Shown: positions 9,541 through 19,389, counted from the stretch's first letter. The stretch is 40,714 nucleotides of DNA from Fomitopsis serialis (GCF_022376445.1 NW_025955316.1:1-40714); one strand, 5' to 3'. Translations and numbers: made by a program. The notes: a model not told the origin generated them from the sequence alone.

Positions 9541-10530
9541 GCGGGCACGACGACAGTGAACAGCTGACGCTGGCATCAAGGTAAGCGCAGACACATACGA
9601 GCGAGCGAGCTGACCGTGGCCACAGGATGCGGCGACGTGCAGTACAGCAGACTGGTCGACCGCGAGCGCGCAGGGCTGATGCCCCGCGTGAAAACACAGC
9701 CGACGGATGGACCACGGGCACGGGCGCGAGGGCACGCGGGCGAACGGACAAGCGGACAGGCGGATAGACGGGCAGGCGGACGGGCGGGCAGGAAGATGGG
9801 CGGGCAGGAGGACAGGCGAGCAGGAGGATGGGCGGGCAGGAAGGCGGGCGGGCAGGAAGACGGACAGATGAGTGGACGGGAAAGTGAGTAGGCGACCGCA
9901 CACGCCCACCGCGAGCGCGCTGGGCCAATGCCCAGCACGCAGACACAGCTGACGGATGCACACGCAGGCAGGTGAGCAGGCGGGGAAATGGGCGCGCGGG
10001 CAGCAAGTGGGTGTACGAGCGGGAGGGCGGACAAGTGAGAGGGTGGACGAGCAGGAGGGCGGGCGGACGGGCAGGCGGGTGGACGGGCAGGCGGGTGGAC
10101 GGGCAGACAGGCGGACGGGTGGATGTGCGGACGGGCGGATGTGCGGACAAGCGGGCGAGTATGCAAGGGGGCGAGCGAGCAAGGATACGAGTGGGTGGGT
10201 GAGTGGAAGAGAAGGTGAGCAGGAAATCGGGTGGGTGCGAGCGAGAGGGCAGGCGGGCAAGAGAGAAAACGAGCAAGAGGGAAAGTGGGCGCCACAGAGT
10301 GCGGACGAGCACTACACGCACGGCGACCGTGAGCGTGCCGGGCGAATGCCCAGCACGCAAGCACAGTCGACGAACGGAATGCAGGCGCGTGAGCGAAAAG
10401 CGGGTGACCATGACGGCGGGCAGAACAGGCCTATGTAGGGGCGCGCGCAACACACGGCAACCGCGAACGCATAGGGCGAGGGCCGACTGCTCTGCTGCTC
10501 CTGCATGCAGACACGGCCGACGTGTTCGTA
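9541..10530. repeat. GC-rich minisatellite block with intron-bearing modules (block 1)
   Basis: Most of it is a run of short GGGCGGGCAGG/GCGAGCGGAC units with no fixed period. Within it sits one complete copy of the 130-bp module (intron-like 9581-9625, exon-like 9626-9711) and partial copies at 9901-9957, 10309-10375 and 10446-10515. Long open frames on both strands here are a by-product of composition (Arg/Gly/Ala on plus, Pro/Ala/Cys/Ser on minus) and are not called as genes. From 10531 to 11199 the DNA is less biased. It holds only a short degenerate repeat of TACGAACGGCG type at 11000-11125 and no gene. Confidence 0.7.
9581..9711 (+). repeat. Complete intron-plus-exon module, copy 1
   Basis: The intron-like part is 9581-9625 (45 nt): donor GTAAGC, branch GAGCTGACC, acceptor CCACAG. 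The following part reads DVQYSRLVDRERAGLMPRV in the frame shared with the other copies. Confidence 0.6.
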
Positions 10531-11619
10531 AAGGATCGTAAATAGAGACCTTGTAAGATAGTAAGCATATACCCTAATACAAACGAGTTCAGTATAAATC
10601 ACGCTGCAACACCCCTTATGACCGAGACTCGGAGAACCAGTTCAGTAGTGTAGGTAGACATTCCTATTGTACACGAGAACTTTGGCTTGTCTGCTCTACT
10701 ACTGCACCTCATTTGTTGTATTTTATGCGACTACACATGTATCTAATCTCTACTAATCCCTAACATATGCACACACAGTGCGAAAATGCCCAGAAGGTGA
10801 GTTGCAGATATGTTGTGGTCCTAAGTAGGACCGTTAAACGCGTTGTGATTGGCCAGGAATAGGCCGAGCACATCGGGCTTGCCCAACTTGGTGAGACAAC
10901 AAATAGAGACAAATGTTCGGTTTACGGGCGCCCGCACGGCTCGCCCAGGTGCTACCATACTGTAGCTCTACCATCTACATACCCACTTCAGACCGACCCT
11001 CGGACCAGCACAAACGGCGCATCGGCACATATGAATGGAGCCGCGTCAGTGAGTACGAACGGCGGTGTGTCGATAAAATACAAACGGTGCGTCACCGGGT
11101 ACGAACAGCAGCACGTCGACCAGCAGAGGCCCCTCGGACTACACAGGCAGCGTCATGCGTGCCGCGATTATCGACGACATCGACTGTAGCTCGTACGCCC
11201 CCTCTTCCATCAGGGAAAACCGCCAAAATCATTAAGCACTTCATATGTTCTTGCAACGACTTATAAGCACTTTGAGAGCCCCAAAGTGATCCCAAGCTCC
11301 AAAGTGACCTCAACACAAGTACCCTGATTGAGAGCGCTTTTGCTCGTTTCAGAAAGCACTTTTGGGATGCTTTTGGCATTGACCTTGTGCTTCATTTCTA
11401 CGTGTGGTGTGTTGGTTTATTCTCCTTGTGTGCCAATTTCTGCAGCTTTAGATTCACTTATTGATTGCTCTCAAATCATTTTGGCACATTCCCAGGTATT
11501 GGGGTCATTGAATATATTTTTGGTATATGCGAATACATTGATAGACAATGATACAAATGTAGCCTACACTACTTCCAGACTCCAGAGACTTACTAGTCTC
11601 CAACATCATACATTACAAA

Positions 11620-13445
11620 ATGAGCAGATGAACGAGCAGATGGGTGGGCGCAAGGACAGACGGGCATACATATGGGTAAGCAGATGGACAAGCAAACAAG
11701 CGTGCAGGCGCGTGAATAGATGGGCGAGCAGATGTGTGAGTGTGCCGGCAAGCAAGCATATGGGTGAGCAAGTGGACGCGCCAGCGGACAGGCAGGGAAG
11801 CAAACAGGAGAGCGGACACGCAAATGTGCTGGTGGGAGCGGAAGCATACCTTTCAGCTTCAAGCCTCCAAGGTCACTTTCCACACCTCAACCCGCTGGTC
11901 CTTCGTCTGTTGCGTGCTTAGTGATCCTGCCACTCGGGGCTGGACTTGCACGCCTGTCATGCAAGTCCAGTGTCATGTGGCCACAATCGTGGGTGGGCCC
12001 ACAGACAGGTGGAAGTGCGAGAGGGTGGGGGAGCGGACTGGTAGACAGGCATGCTGGCAAGGAAGCGGGCAGACAAGTGAGCAGACAGGCAGACAGACAA
12101 GGAGCACATCACTTACGTCCAGACGTGGTCATCACATCCTGACACCGCCAGGACACAAATCTAAGCGTGTGCATGCCACACATGTACAGCGCAATACACC
12201 CGCCCTGCCCATACATCTGCGGCGCCGTCTTGTGTGAACATCGTCAGGGCGAGCATGCTGGTTAGCAGGAGCGGACGAGTAGGAGAGCGGACAGGAGAGC
12301 GGGAGGCTGGTTGGCAAGCGGACCGGTAGGTGAGCGGACAGCGAACATGGGGGCGGGCGGGCGAGCGAGCAAACAGGAAAACAAACAGGAAAGCCAATGG
12401 GCGAATGGGCAAACAAATGGGCGTGCATGCAAGTGGGCTAGTGGATGGGCGTGCCTTTCAGTTTCAAGCCTCCACGCTCGCTGGCCTCCCTCCTCGCCCT
12501 GTATCTTCGAGGTTCTTGGTGATCCTGCTCGGGGTGGACTTGCATGCCCATCATGCAAGTCTGGCGTCGCGCAGCCACGCTGGCTGATAGAATGTGTTGA
12601 CGTCAAAGCGGTGCTAGGCCTGCTGGCAGTTGAGAGTAGCGCACGTCCTCAGGCTCGACACGAGCCGGTGACGCTCGAGCCATCGCGGAAGACTACGGGT
12701 GGGGACAGTGGGAAGATGCGCCAGTGCGCAGAGGTACACAGATGAGCCAGCGGACGTGTAGACGAGGAGACAGTGGAAGAGGAGACGAGCAGACGGGGAG
12801 ACGAGCGGACGGGGAGACGCGAGCATGGGTGAATGACTGAACGAGCGAGGAAGTAGACGGGCGACGAGGCAGGCGTACCTTTCAGCCTCGAGCCTCCAAG
12901 CTCCCTCACCACACTTCAAACCACCGCAGACAGATCTGCATGCGAGTGAGCAAGGGAACGGACAGACGGACGAACACGCAGATGCGCGAGCAGACGAATG
13001 AGTTGATGGGTGGGCGAACAGATGGGCGCGCATGCAGGTGATAGACGAACGGGCAAGCAAGAGCTCGCAGGCGCGCGAGCGGGCGGACGGGTGGACGGGC
13101 GGGCAGACGCACAGGCGGACGGGGGAGCGGGCAGACGGGCGGATCTGAGTGAGCAGGAGTCGGCAGACGAGCGAGCGCCGCCGAGCGGACAAACGAAGAT
13201 ACAGGTGGGCAGCCGAATGAGCAGACTGGCGCGTGCGCGAGGGCGAGCGACCGGGGAGGCGAGTGGGTGGGCGAATGGCCGAGCGAGCGAGGAAGTATCG
13301 ACGAACATAGCGAAGGGCGTACCGTTCAGATTCATGCTCGCTCACCCCACCTCACCTCCGCTAGTCCGACCTCCCGTCCTTGGCGGGCACGAACTTGCAT
13401 GCGCGTCGTGCAATTCGTGTGTTGCGTGGCGGCGCTCGCCGTCCT
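11620..13445. repeat. Long-period repeat: GC-rich minisatellite plus a hairpin-bearing unit, about 4 copies
   Basis: A unit beginning CCTTTCAGCTTCAAGCCTCCA recurs near 11850, 12448, 12877 and 13319, so spacing is 430-600 bp. In three copies it is followed 80-110 bp later by a hairpin around ACTTGCATG/CATGCAAGT (11941-11969, 12537-12561, 13389-13418). Between the units lie runs of GCGAGCGGACGGGC type. On the minus strand the edge of each unit reads like a splice donor (CTGAAAG then GTAYGC) in two or three copies. No gene is called. Confidence 0.65.
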
Positions 13446-13533
13446 AAAGCTGTCCGGTCGTGTGGAGCTTGAAGTGGTGGTGGGTGTAATACTTAACGTT
13501 AGATACCGTGACGACTAGTGACTCACCTCAAAT

Positions 13534-13562
13534 GGAGATTGGCAAGGACCTTGCCAATCTCC
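13534..13562. repeat. Perfect 14-bp palindrome with a 1-base centre
   Basis: GGAGATTGGCAAGG, A, CCTTGCCAATCTCC. A further AAA/TTT pair lies just outside after one mismatch. As RNA it would fold tightly, but the DNA cruciform or protein-site reading is equally possible. Confidence 0.85.
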
Positions 13563-14041
13563 TTTTTGGGTGGCAGCCTTGCCTCGGCTCGTCCTTCAAG
13601 TCCGCGTCTGACGAGTTGTTGGGCAACTCGCTTGAGTCCCAAAACGTACAGTGTTGCGTGGCCGGTTCCCGTGTCGGACGGAGGTCGTCAAGCAGGGATC
13701 ACGAGAGAGTTTGCGAGAGAGGCTCAAGCTGCGAAACGGGCGCTTCGCACTTGGTTCACGCGCACGCACGCGCCGCTAGGGCGCTCGACTCACTGCCCTA
13801 CGACGGCGAGCATACATACCTACGACTTCTACTCTCCCTCTCATGCCTCCTTCCACCAGGTCGACTCGCCCACGCCCACGCCCTCAGCCACAGCAACACG
13901 ACGCACATGTGTGCAGCGAGCACCCACGGCAAAGAGCGCGCGCGCGAACGCAGCCGATCAACACACCGCGGGCCCGGGCGCAGCGATGAACGGACAGCAG
14001 GCAGGGATGGGCGACTGGCGGGGACGGAAAAGGGTCTGCAG

Positions 14042-14170
14042 GTGAGTGCAGATTCATACGAGCTCGCCCACTAACTGCAGACACAGGACGCCGCGGCGTG
14101 CAGCGCGACGCGCACAACGACCGCGAGCACGCAGGGCCAATGCCCTGCGTGCAGGCACGGCCGATGAACG
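14042..14170 (+). repeat. Complete intron-plus-exon module, copy 2
   Basis: The intron-like part is 14042-14086 (45 nt): GTGAGT, CACTAACTG, ACACAG. The exon-like part contains a perfect 11-bp hairpin GCACGCAGGGC-CAAT-GCCCTGCGTGC at 14127-14152. The shared frame reads DREHAGPMPCVQARPM. Confidence 0.65.
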
Positions 14171-14281
14171 GGCGGCGTACGGGCGGGACCGCATGTGGGC
14201 GCAGGGCGAATGGGTGGGCAGCAGGCGAGCAACAAGGCTGGCGAGCAACAAGGCTGGCGCCGAGCGACCAGTCGATAGAAG

Positions 14282-14403
14282 GTGAGTGCAGGCTGCGCGA
14301 GCGAGCGAGCTGACCTTGGGCATAGGACGCGCCGACGTGCAGCACAGCAGACGCGCCGACCACGAGCGCGACGGGCGAATGCCCCGCGTGCAAACGCAGC
14401 CGG
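14282..14403 (+). repeat. Complete intron-plus-exon module, copy 3
   Basis: The intron-like part is 14282-14325 (44 nt): GTGAGT, GAGCTGACC, GCATAG. The shared frame reads DVQHSRRADHERDGRMPRV. Confidence 0.65.
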
Positions 14404-15017
14404 CGGGTAGACTGCGGGCACAGACGCCAAGGCGGGTGGTCGGATAGGAAGACGAGCGGGCGGATGGTGGGCGAGCAGGCGGAGGAGCGGGCGAGCAGGC
14501 AAGTGGGCCAGCGGGTATGCGAATGGACAAGCAGGTGAGGGCAAGCGGGTACAGGGCGCAGAGCAGCACCACACACGCCGACCGTGAGCGTGTCGGGCAA
14601 CTGCCCAGCACGCGAACACGACCGACGGACGCGGGGAAAGCGAGCGGGCGGGCAGGCGAACCGATTGGACAGGTGAGGCGTCGACGGACAATCGGCCGGG
14701 CACCCAAACGAGTGGATGGACGGGAGAGCGGGCAGGCGGTTAGCGGAGAGGGCTGACGCCTGGAAACCGCAACACACGGCAACGATGAGCATGCAGGGGG
14801 ACGGATTGACCGAGTAGGTGGGGACAAAACACAGCTCCGAACACAACACACGACGACCGCACCCACGACGACCGCACCCACGTCGACCGCGAGCGCGCCG
14901 AGCGAATTCCCAGCACGCAGACACGGCCGGCGAACGCACAAGCAGGCGGGCGCGCGGGTGGGAAGAAGGGTACACAGGCGGGCGAGCGAGACAGCGAGCG
15001 GGAGGATGGGCGGGAGT

Positions 15018-15140
15018 GCATGTGTACGGGCGGGAGTGTGTGCGTACGGGCAGGAGTGCATGCGTACGGGCGGGAACACGTACGTATGGGCGGGAACGCG
15101 TGTGTACGGGCGCCAGTGGATGCGTACGAGCGGGCAAGTG
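15018..15140 (+). repeat. 21-bp tandem repeat, about 6 copies
   Basis: Units of the form GTACGGGCGGGAGTGCATGC follow one another with a 20-22 bp period and a few substitutions per copy. Confidence 0.8.
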
Positions 15141-15659
15141 GACGAGCGAGCGAGCAGGCGGGCGGGCGCCGGGCGGGCGAGCTGGCGAACACAGGTGTGT
15201 CGTCACGCAGCACGAGACACACGATGACGGCGAGCACACAAGGCAAATGCCCGATGTGCAAATGCAGCCGACGAGCCGACTGCGTGCATGGGCCTCAGCA
15301 GTGTAGACAACAATTTATGTACTGTATGTCTTGAAAGGAGAGCTGCAATGACAGAGATTGATAGTATAAATGTGTGCATTCAGGCGGATTTGCTGGTACA
15401 TGTGTTGACTTCCTCAATGCACTTATGAAGCAACCACTGTAGCCTGTAAAGTATTCTCAATGCTTATGCATTTCAACAAAGCCTTGTAGTTACTTCTCAG
15501 ATTATTACAGAATTTACAAACTCTTTTAAATCACTGTAGAAGGGGTGTTTCGCTCATAAATCACTGCTGAAGTGCTTTTGATGATTGTGGCGGATTTGGA
15601 AAATGGCCAAGTGCTTGGGCGCTCAAAGTGTTTTTCCTGATGTCCTCTTCCCAAATCGC

Positions 15660-16205
15660 CCACTAACATGCTGATTTAGCAAAGACGAGTGCGTCGACCT
15701 CCGTGGGAGCATGCGTGCGCGCTGCACCCGCCCGCGAGCCGTTGCCATCCACGCCCGCGAGCCGTTGTCCACGCATGCGAGCCCGAGCTTGGCGAGCGCA
15801 GCGCCGTGGAGCGTGTCAGACACGGCCTGCATCGGCGTGGCCGCGCTGGCTCGATGGAGTCGACCTCGTGCAGGCGGATGAGGCCTACCCGACATCCTCG
15901 CTGCTGCGGCACGCCCACGCCCGCCATCCACTACCTCCAGCCGTGCGTCGTCCTGCACACAGAGTCGCGAGCACCCGTGAGCACGACCTCTGCTACTTCT
16001 TTGCGAGTCCGGGGCTGCTGTACCCCTTCGCTACCATGCACACTCCTTGCGCCGCAAGCCACGGGAATGCTCAGCTGCGGGCCACCGCAGGTTCCTGAGT
16101 GCGTCACGCAGGGCGTGAAGGAGCGCAAGCGTGGGACGAAGCGCATGGAGGACGTCGAGGCTGGGCTTGTAGGGTTGCTCGCGAGGGATGCTGTTAGCAT
16201 CCCAA
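15660..16205 (-). other. Possible gene fragment of unknown type
   Basis: The minus strand between 16190 and about 16050 reads YKPSLDVLHALRPTLALLHA, followed by more amphipathic Leu-rich text. After an apparent break it continues VQDDARLEVVDGGRGRAAAA (15958 leftward). This looks more like decayed coding sequence than the neighbouring minisatellites do. Frames change and no family was recognised. A 182-codon frame on the plus strand is an alternative and cannot be excluded. Confidence 0.25.
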
Positions 16206-16394
16206 ATTACTGTACATCATTAATACTCGCATGAATACATATAATCACTACAACTGCAGCGTTTGTTAGTGTATGACGAATTGTCGGGGCCTCGAACATA
16301 CCAAATTGGGAAGGCTGCTGCTTTATGCCCTTTGTGTAAATTGCAGCAAGACCTATTACAGTGAATGACATTGCAAAGAACAAAGTCTCAGTGA

Positions 16395-16456
16395 AGTGTA
16401 TGTTGCGGAGCGCAACACACGTAGTGTGTATGTCATGGAGCACGACATACACACTG
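16395..16456. repeat. Two adjacent perfect hairpins
   Basis: TGTTGCG-GAG-CGCAACA (from about 16400) is followed at once by AGTGTGTATGTC (16423-16434) and its inverse GACATACACACT (16444-16455). Both lie in the right arm of the 7.6-kb element. Confidence 0.85.
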
Positions 16457-16582
16457 CTATATATGGCACCATGCCTAGAACTAGAACACGTGAGATCTTG
16501 TAGATCACATTTCACGATCGTGTTCGCCCGATCCGGGACGCGCGATAGGACCTATATTTGGGTTGGGGCCGCCGGCGCGAGC

Positions 16583-16690
16583 TCACCCCGGCGCCGGGTG
16601 ACCTGGGCTGTCCCTAAAGGGCAGCTGCCCATTTGGGTAGCGAGCGGGGCGCTCGCTGCAGTCACTACAGTGCCTTTATACATAAAGGCT
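16583..16690. repeat. Run of four short palindromes at the right end of the element
   Basis: In order: TCACCCCGGCGCCGGGTGA; CTAAAGGGCAGCTGCCCATT; AGCGAGCGGGGCGCTCGCT; and ACAGTGCCTTTATACATAAA with its closing AGGCTCACTGT. Such clustering of sub-terminal palindromes is seen in several DNA-transposon types. What binds them is unknown. Confidence 0.7.
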
Positions 16691-16706
16691 CACTGTAAGC
16701 TCTGGA

Positions 16707-16749
16707 GTTTATGTATGATCCATTTGTGCTAACCACAGGGATTCATACA
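16707..16749 (-). repeat. Right terminal inverted repeat of the 7.6-kb element
   Basis: It is the partner of 9138-9181. Immediately outside it, on the minus strand, F-box coding sequence (GAPDAGML) resumes. Confidence 0.75.
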
Positions 16750-17332
16750 TGAGCATGCCGGCATCTGGTGCCCCATGTACGATGATAGTAGAGGAGGATT
16801 GGTGCACGGAAAAGTCGTGATGAAGGGAGAGAAATGACAGTCGCCTCATGTGATGCTTGATGTATGGCTGGGAGCTGTATGTCTCCAAATGGGTGACTCG
16901 ATCGAAATGGGGGAAGAGCATGTTCAGGAGGGCGTCCTGAGAATCCTCGGGGCATTTCGCCTGCGTGTCAACTTGAAGTGAAAGACCAGCCCTGCGTGAT
17001 CGGCGCAAGTACGTCTCCACGAGTGGAAGTGGCATGCCGCGCGCACTCTTCGTCCACAAACGTGACGAGGAGACTGCGGCATGATACCAATGTCGGCAGA
17101 CCAGCAGTACGGCGACGAACGACCAGTCGCGAGGACAGTCGGTTCGTAAGATTTGCAGGATCTCCGTGAGCAATTCAGGCGGCAACTGGTTGACGGGTAC
17201 GGTCGAGTTGACGATAACGCTGATTTTGACCAGCCAGTCCCGCATATCCGAAGGGTCTTGAGGGTGGAGGCGCACAAGTACATCAGCAGGAAGGGGCGAG
17301 GGCGTCCGTAGTTGATCCAACTCAGATGCCAT
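16750..17332 (-). pseudogene. F-box protein, N-terminal half (cut by the 7.6-kb element)
   Basis: Start ATG at 17332-17330 (MASELDQLRTPSPLPADVLV). An F-box follows at about residues 45-90: VNQLPPELLTEILQILRTDC then a VAVLLVCRHWYHAAVSSSRL stretch. This has the expected LP-x-E-(L/I)-(L/I) opening and the V-C-(R/K)-x-W core that contacts Skp1 in SCF ubiquitin ligases (family knowledge). The reading continues to GAPDAGML and then enters the inverted repeat, where the frame stops after a few foreign codons. The LRR half is at 8145-9137. As it stands the gene cannot make a full-length product unless the insertion is spliced out. Confidence 0.8.
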
Positions 17333-17372
17333 TGCACCTCCTATGAAGACGTATGTGAGTTGCATGCATGCC

Positions 17373-17410
17373 CATCAGGAAAAACCCACTTGGCTTGGCA
17401 AGATTGGGTG
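17373..17410 (+). mobile_element. hAT-like terminus (CATCAGGAAAAAC), partner not found
   Basis: CATCAGGAAAAAC at 17373 is identical over 13 bases to the left terminus at 32776 and to the right terminus ending at 15642. It lies 40 bp upstream of the F-box start codon. The following AT-rich 350 bp may be the remains of the element, but no matching right end was seen. Confidence 0.5.
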
Positions 17411-18018
17411 AAGCTTTACAAGATAAGTTGAACATATATGAGGCCATGTAAGATCTATCCTACTTGGGCATGTACAACTCCAGCTTGCTGCACTTGTAAA
17501 AGCCTTGTAGACTTGAATAAATGTAGATTAATGTCTGTGGTGCCTGTTCAAAAGACGTTGTAATTTCTTGTCATCCCAAGAATACTTTCCAAGAGACTTC
17601 ATTTGTATTCAAAGCTTCAATACAAGCTGTTGCTCATTGTTCTCAGTTCTGCATTGAAGTGACATGACAACAATGACACAATTGTATTCATTGAACTGTA
17701 GTATATTACTTTGCAATTGTATCTACTGTATGCTCTGAATCGTAGTACTAGGGAGTGTACATTCACCTATATAATGGAGAACATGCATAGGAACATGCGT
17801 AACAAGGTAGGAGACAATGCACAAATGGAAATGAGAACAAGAAGATCAATGCAAGAGCGGAGCGACAAAGAAGAGAAACGCGCCACGAACCGGATGTGCC
17901 ACCAAGGCCACCGTGCGTTGACGAGGTCCTATGCGATAGCACGGTGTCCGATATAATGAGCAACGACGGGCGCACGACGATCCTACCACACGCACGGCGT
18001 CGGGTGGGCGTACCAGTC
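17411..18018. other. AT-rich spacer without a gene
   Basis: The composition changes abruptly to AT-rich, unlike both sides. It contains a near-palindrome TTGTATTCAAAGCTTCAATA (about 17608) and short direct repeats of ATTGTATTC type. No gene is seen; it is probably mobile-element remnant. Confidence 0.4.
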
Positions 18019-19026
18019 CTAGCCCTTCGCCTTCTGCGTCCCCGAGGCGCGGTCATCGGATATAAAGGGCGAGCCCTCGACCGGCCCGTTTGCTTCAGCA
18101 TCGGCGGCGAGGGACTCTTGCTCAATGACGTGGGGCGTCCCGTGGGTGCTGTGCGAGGCGATGCGGATGTTTGCGTCGACGAAACCCGGTGGCGTCGACG
18201 GCGATGCGGACGATGCGGGGCTCGTCGAAGTCGAGTACGACTGTTCAGGCGTGTCGGGCGTGTCGGGGCTCGTGGGCGGACTTGGGTACGCCATGCTGGC
18301 GTCGACGGGCATGGGGGTGGGCTTCGGTGGCGACGTCGACGGACGCGCGGCAAAGCTCGGCGTGGTGGTCGACGTGGCGCCGTATGACGTCGTCGACAGT
18401 ACTGGTGTCGGCGCAGGCAAGGGAGCACGTACGTTGGGTATGGCCCGTGGCCCTTGAAGTCCCTCCGCACCTTCGCCTCGAACTCCTTCAACGCTGCAGG
18501 CTCGATGTTGAGCTGCCACTCGAGGTAAGAGCACATCTCTCGCTCCATTTGGTTGATCTCGCGGAGGGCGAACATGCCCTGGCCAACGATGCTCCACGAC
18601 TTGTTCGAGTATGTGTCGTTGCAGATGACCTTGGACGCACGCGATCATGAAGGCGGAGATGAATAGACGGTGGTTCCCCGCCGCCCGTGTGAAGTCGCGT
18701 TCTATGGAGGGCGTAGGCGAGAAACAACGCAAGAGGCGGTGACGGTGCTGGCGGATTGGCGGTGGATAATGGAGGGAGGTCCGGGCACGCTAACAAATGC
18801 GTCACGAACCTCGCACAGAGCTTCGCAGTCTCTTTGTGTCCGTAGTACGGGTCAGGCTGGAGGAGTACGTTAGTGTACAGTAGGCTTGCTACTTCAGAGG
18901 TGAACGCACGATGCCATGATGTGCACTATGCCCGCTACTTCCACTCGATGGCGCTGGCGGCGGTCTTGAGGAAGTTATCTTGTTCGCTCTCCGGAAAGGC
19001 GAAGGATGGCGGGCGGTAGACGGACC
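18019..19026 (-). pseudogene. Pho80/PCL-type cyclin, decayed copy
   Basis: Pieces of one cyclin can be read across three frames of the minus strand. They are: SVYRPPSFAFPESEQDNFLK, then a stop; LLYTNVLLQPDPYYGHKETA; LALFLAYALHRTRLHT; NHRLFISAFMIA; KVICNDTYSNKSWSIVGQGM; FALREINQMEREMCSYLEWQ; and a Ser/Thr/Pro-rich tail ending TQKAKG at 18019. The cyclin-box core (HRLFISAFMIASK type, MEREMCSYLEWQL) matches PCL cyclins that partner Pho85-like kinases. Damage: a helix of about 20 residues is missing around 18685; a 4-bp tandem duplication (ACGCACGC, 18635-18642) shifts the frame; another shift lies near 18440; there is an in-frame stop near 18940. A functional paralogue is expected elsewhere. Confidence 0.8.
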
Positions 19027-19389
19027 CTGGACAGCAGCCATGTTGGTATGGTAGTCAAGCGTCGAGACGGAGCCACAGACAAGCGCGGTGGCGGTGGGCG
19101 ACAAATGGTGGCGGCGGAGGGAGACTGGAGGGGACATAAGTCGGCACACTTGGCGTATAGCGACACAGAAGCCTCGGAAGGGGTTAAGCAAGCGAGCGTG
19201 CGTCAGCGCCGTGCATTGGCATACCCGTACCGTATACACTTTCTGCACCAGTGAAGGCGATGGGCAAGTGGGCACGTGGATCAGTGAACAATCGCATGGG
19301 TGGCTGGCCGGCTGAGAGGGTGCACGGAAGCGGGACAAGAGGGGCGCATGCGAGGCACGCGAGAGGGGCCATGGGTGAGGGTGTATGAT

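Larger units (their letters stand above)
13900..15310. repeat. GC-rich module block 2 (two complete intron-plus-exon modules and several partial ones)
   Basis: Complete modules lie at 14042-14170 and 14282-14403. Partial ones are near 14562-14627, 14840-14937 and 15216-15277. The rest is GCGAGCGGGCGG-type minisatellite. Open frames of 341 and 451 codons on the minus strand here reflect composition. The 15310-15643 stretch that follows is AT-rich and non-coding and belongs to the right end of the hAT-like element. Confidence 0.7.
11208..15642. mobile_element. hAT-like non-autonomous element with 8-bp target duplication, nested in the 7.6-kb element
   Basis: The left terminus is CATCAGGGAAAAC (11208) and the right terminus is GTTTTTCCTGATG (ending 15642), inverted copies differing at one base. 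CCTCTTCC occurs at 11201-11208 and again at 15644-15651. With symmetric ends the flanks are CCCTCTTC/TCCTCTTC, 7 of 8 matching. Short terminal repeats and an 8-bp duplication are the hallmark of the hAT superfamily (established knowledge). No transposase is present. The interior carries the hairpin units of 11.85-13.44 kb and the second GC-rich block. Sub-terminal AAGCACTT/AAGTGCTT strings occur at both ends, as is common in hAT elements. Confidence 0.72.
9138..16749. mobile_element. 7.6-kb non-autonomous element with 43-44 bp terminal inverted repeats, inserted in an F-box gene
   Basis: The left end read inward on the plus strand (9138-9181) starts TGTATGAAATCCCTGTAGTT. The right end read inward on the minus strand (16749-16707) starts TGTATGAATCCCTGTGGTTA. 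They match at about 40 of 44 positions and weaker similarity may go further in. No transposase is encoded. The contents are GC-rich module blocks, hairpins and a nested hAT-like element. Both flanks are F-box gene sequence in the same orientation. No clear target-site duplication beyond a single A was found, so the exact ends may be off by a few bases. Superfamily not assigned. Confidence 0.65.

Noticed and set aside
9206..10453. Minus-strand open frame of 415 codons, and similar long frames at 13884-15239, 14054-15079 and plus 36673-37875
   Set aside because: The text is Pro/Ala/Ser/Cys/Arg low complexity. Two or three frames are open at once, and the frames follow the GC-rich repeat units. 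They are composition artefacts, not genes.
11620..13445. CRISPR-like array
   Set aside because: Units are 430-600 bp apart, GC-rich and diverged, and this is a eukaryote. There are no uniform spacers and no cas genes.
9138..16749. LTR retrotransposon (ends are TG...CA)
   Set aside because: The end repeats are inverted, not direct, and no reverse transcriptase, integrase or protease text was seen inside.
9138..16749. Simple inversion that split the F-box gene
   Set aside because: Both gene halves are in the same orientation, so an inversion of the middle would not explain foreign GC-rich DNA and inverted repeats at both joints.
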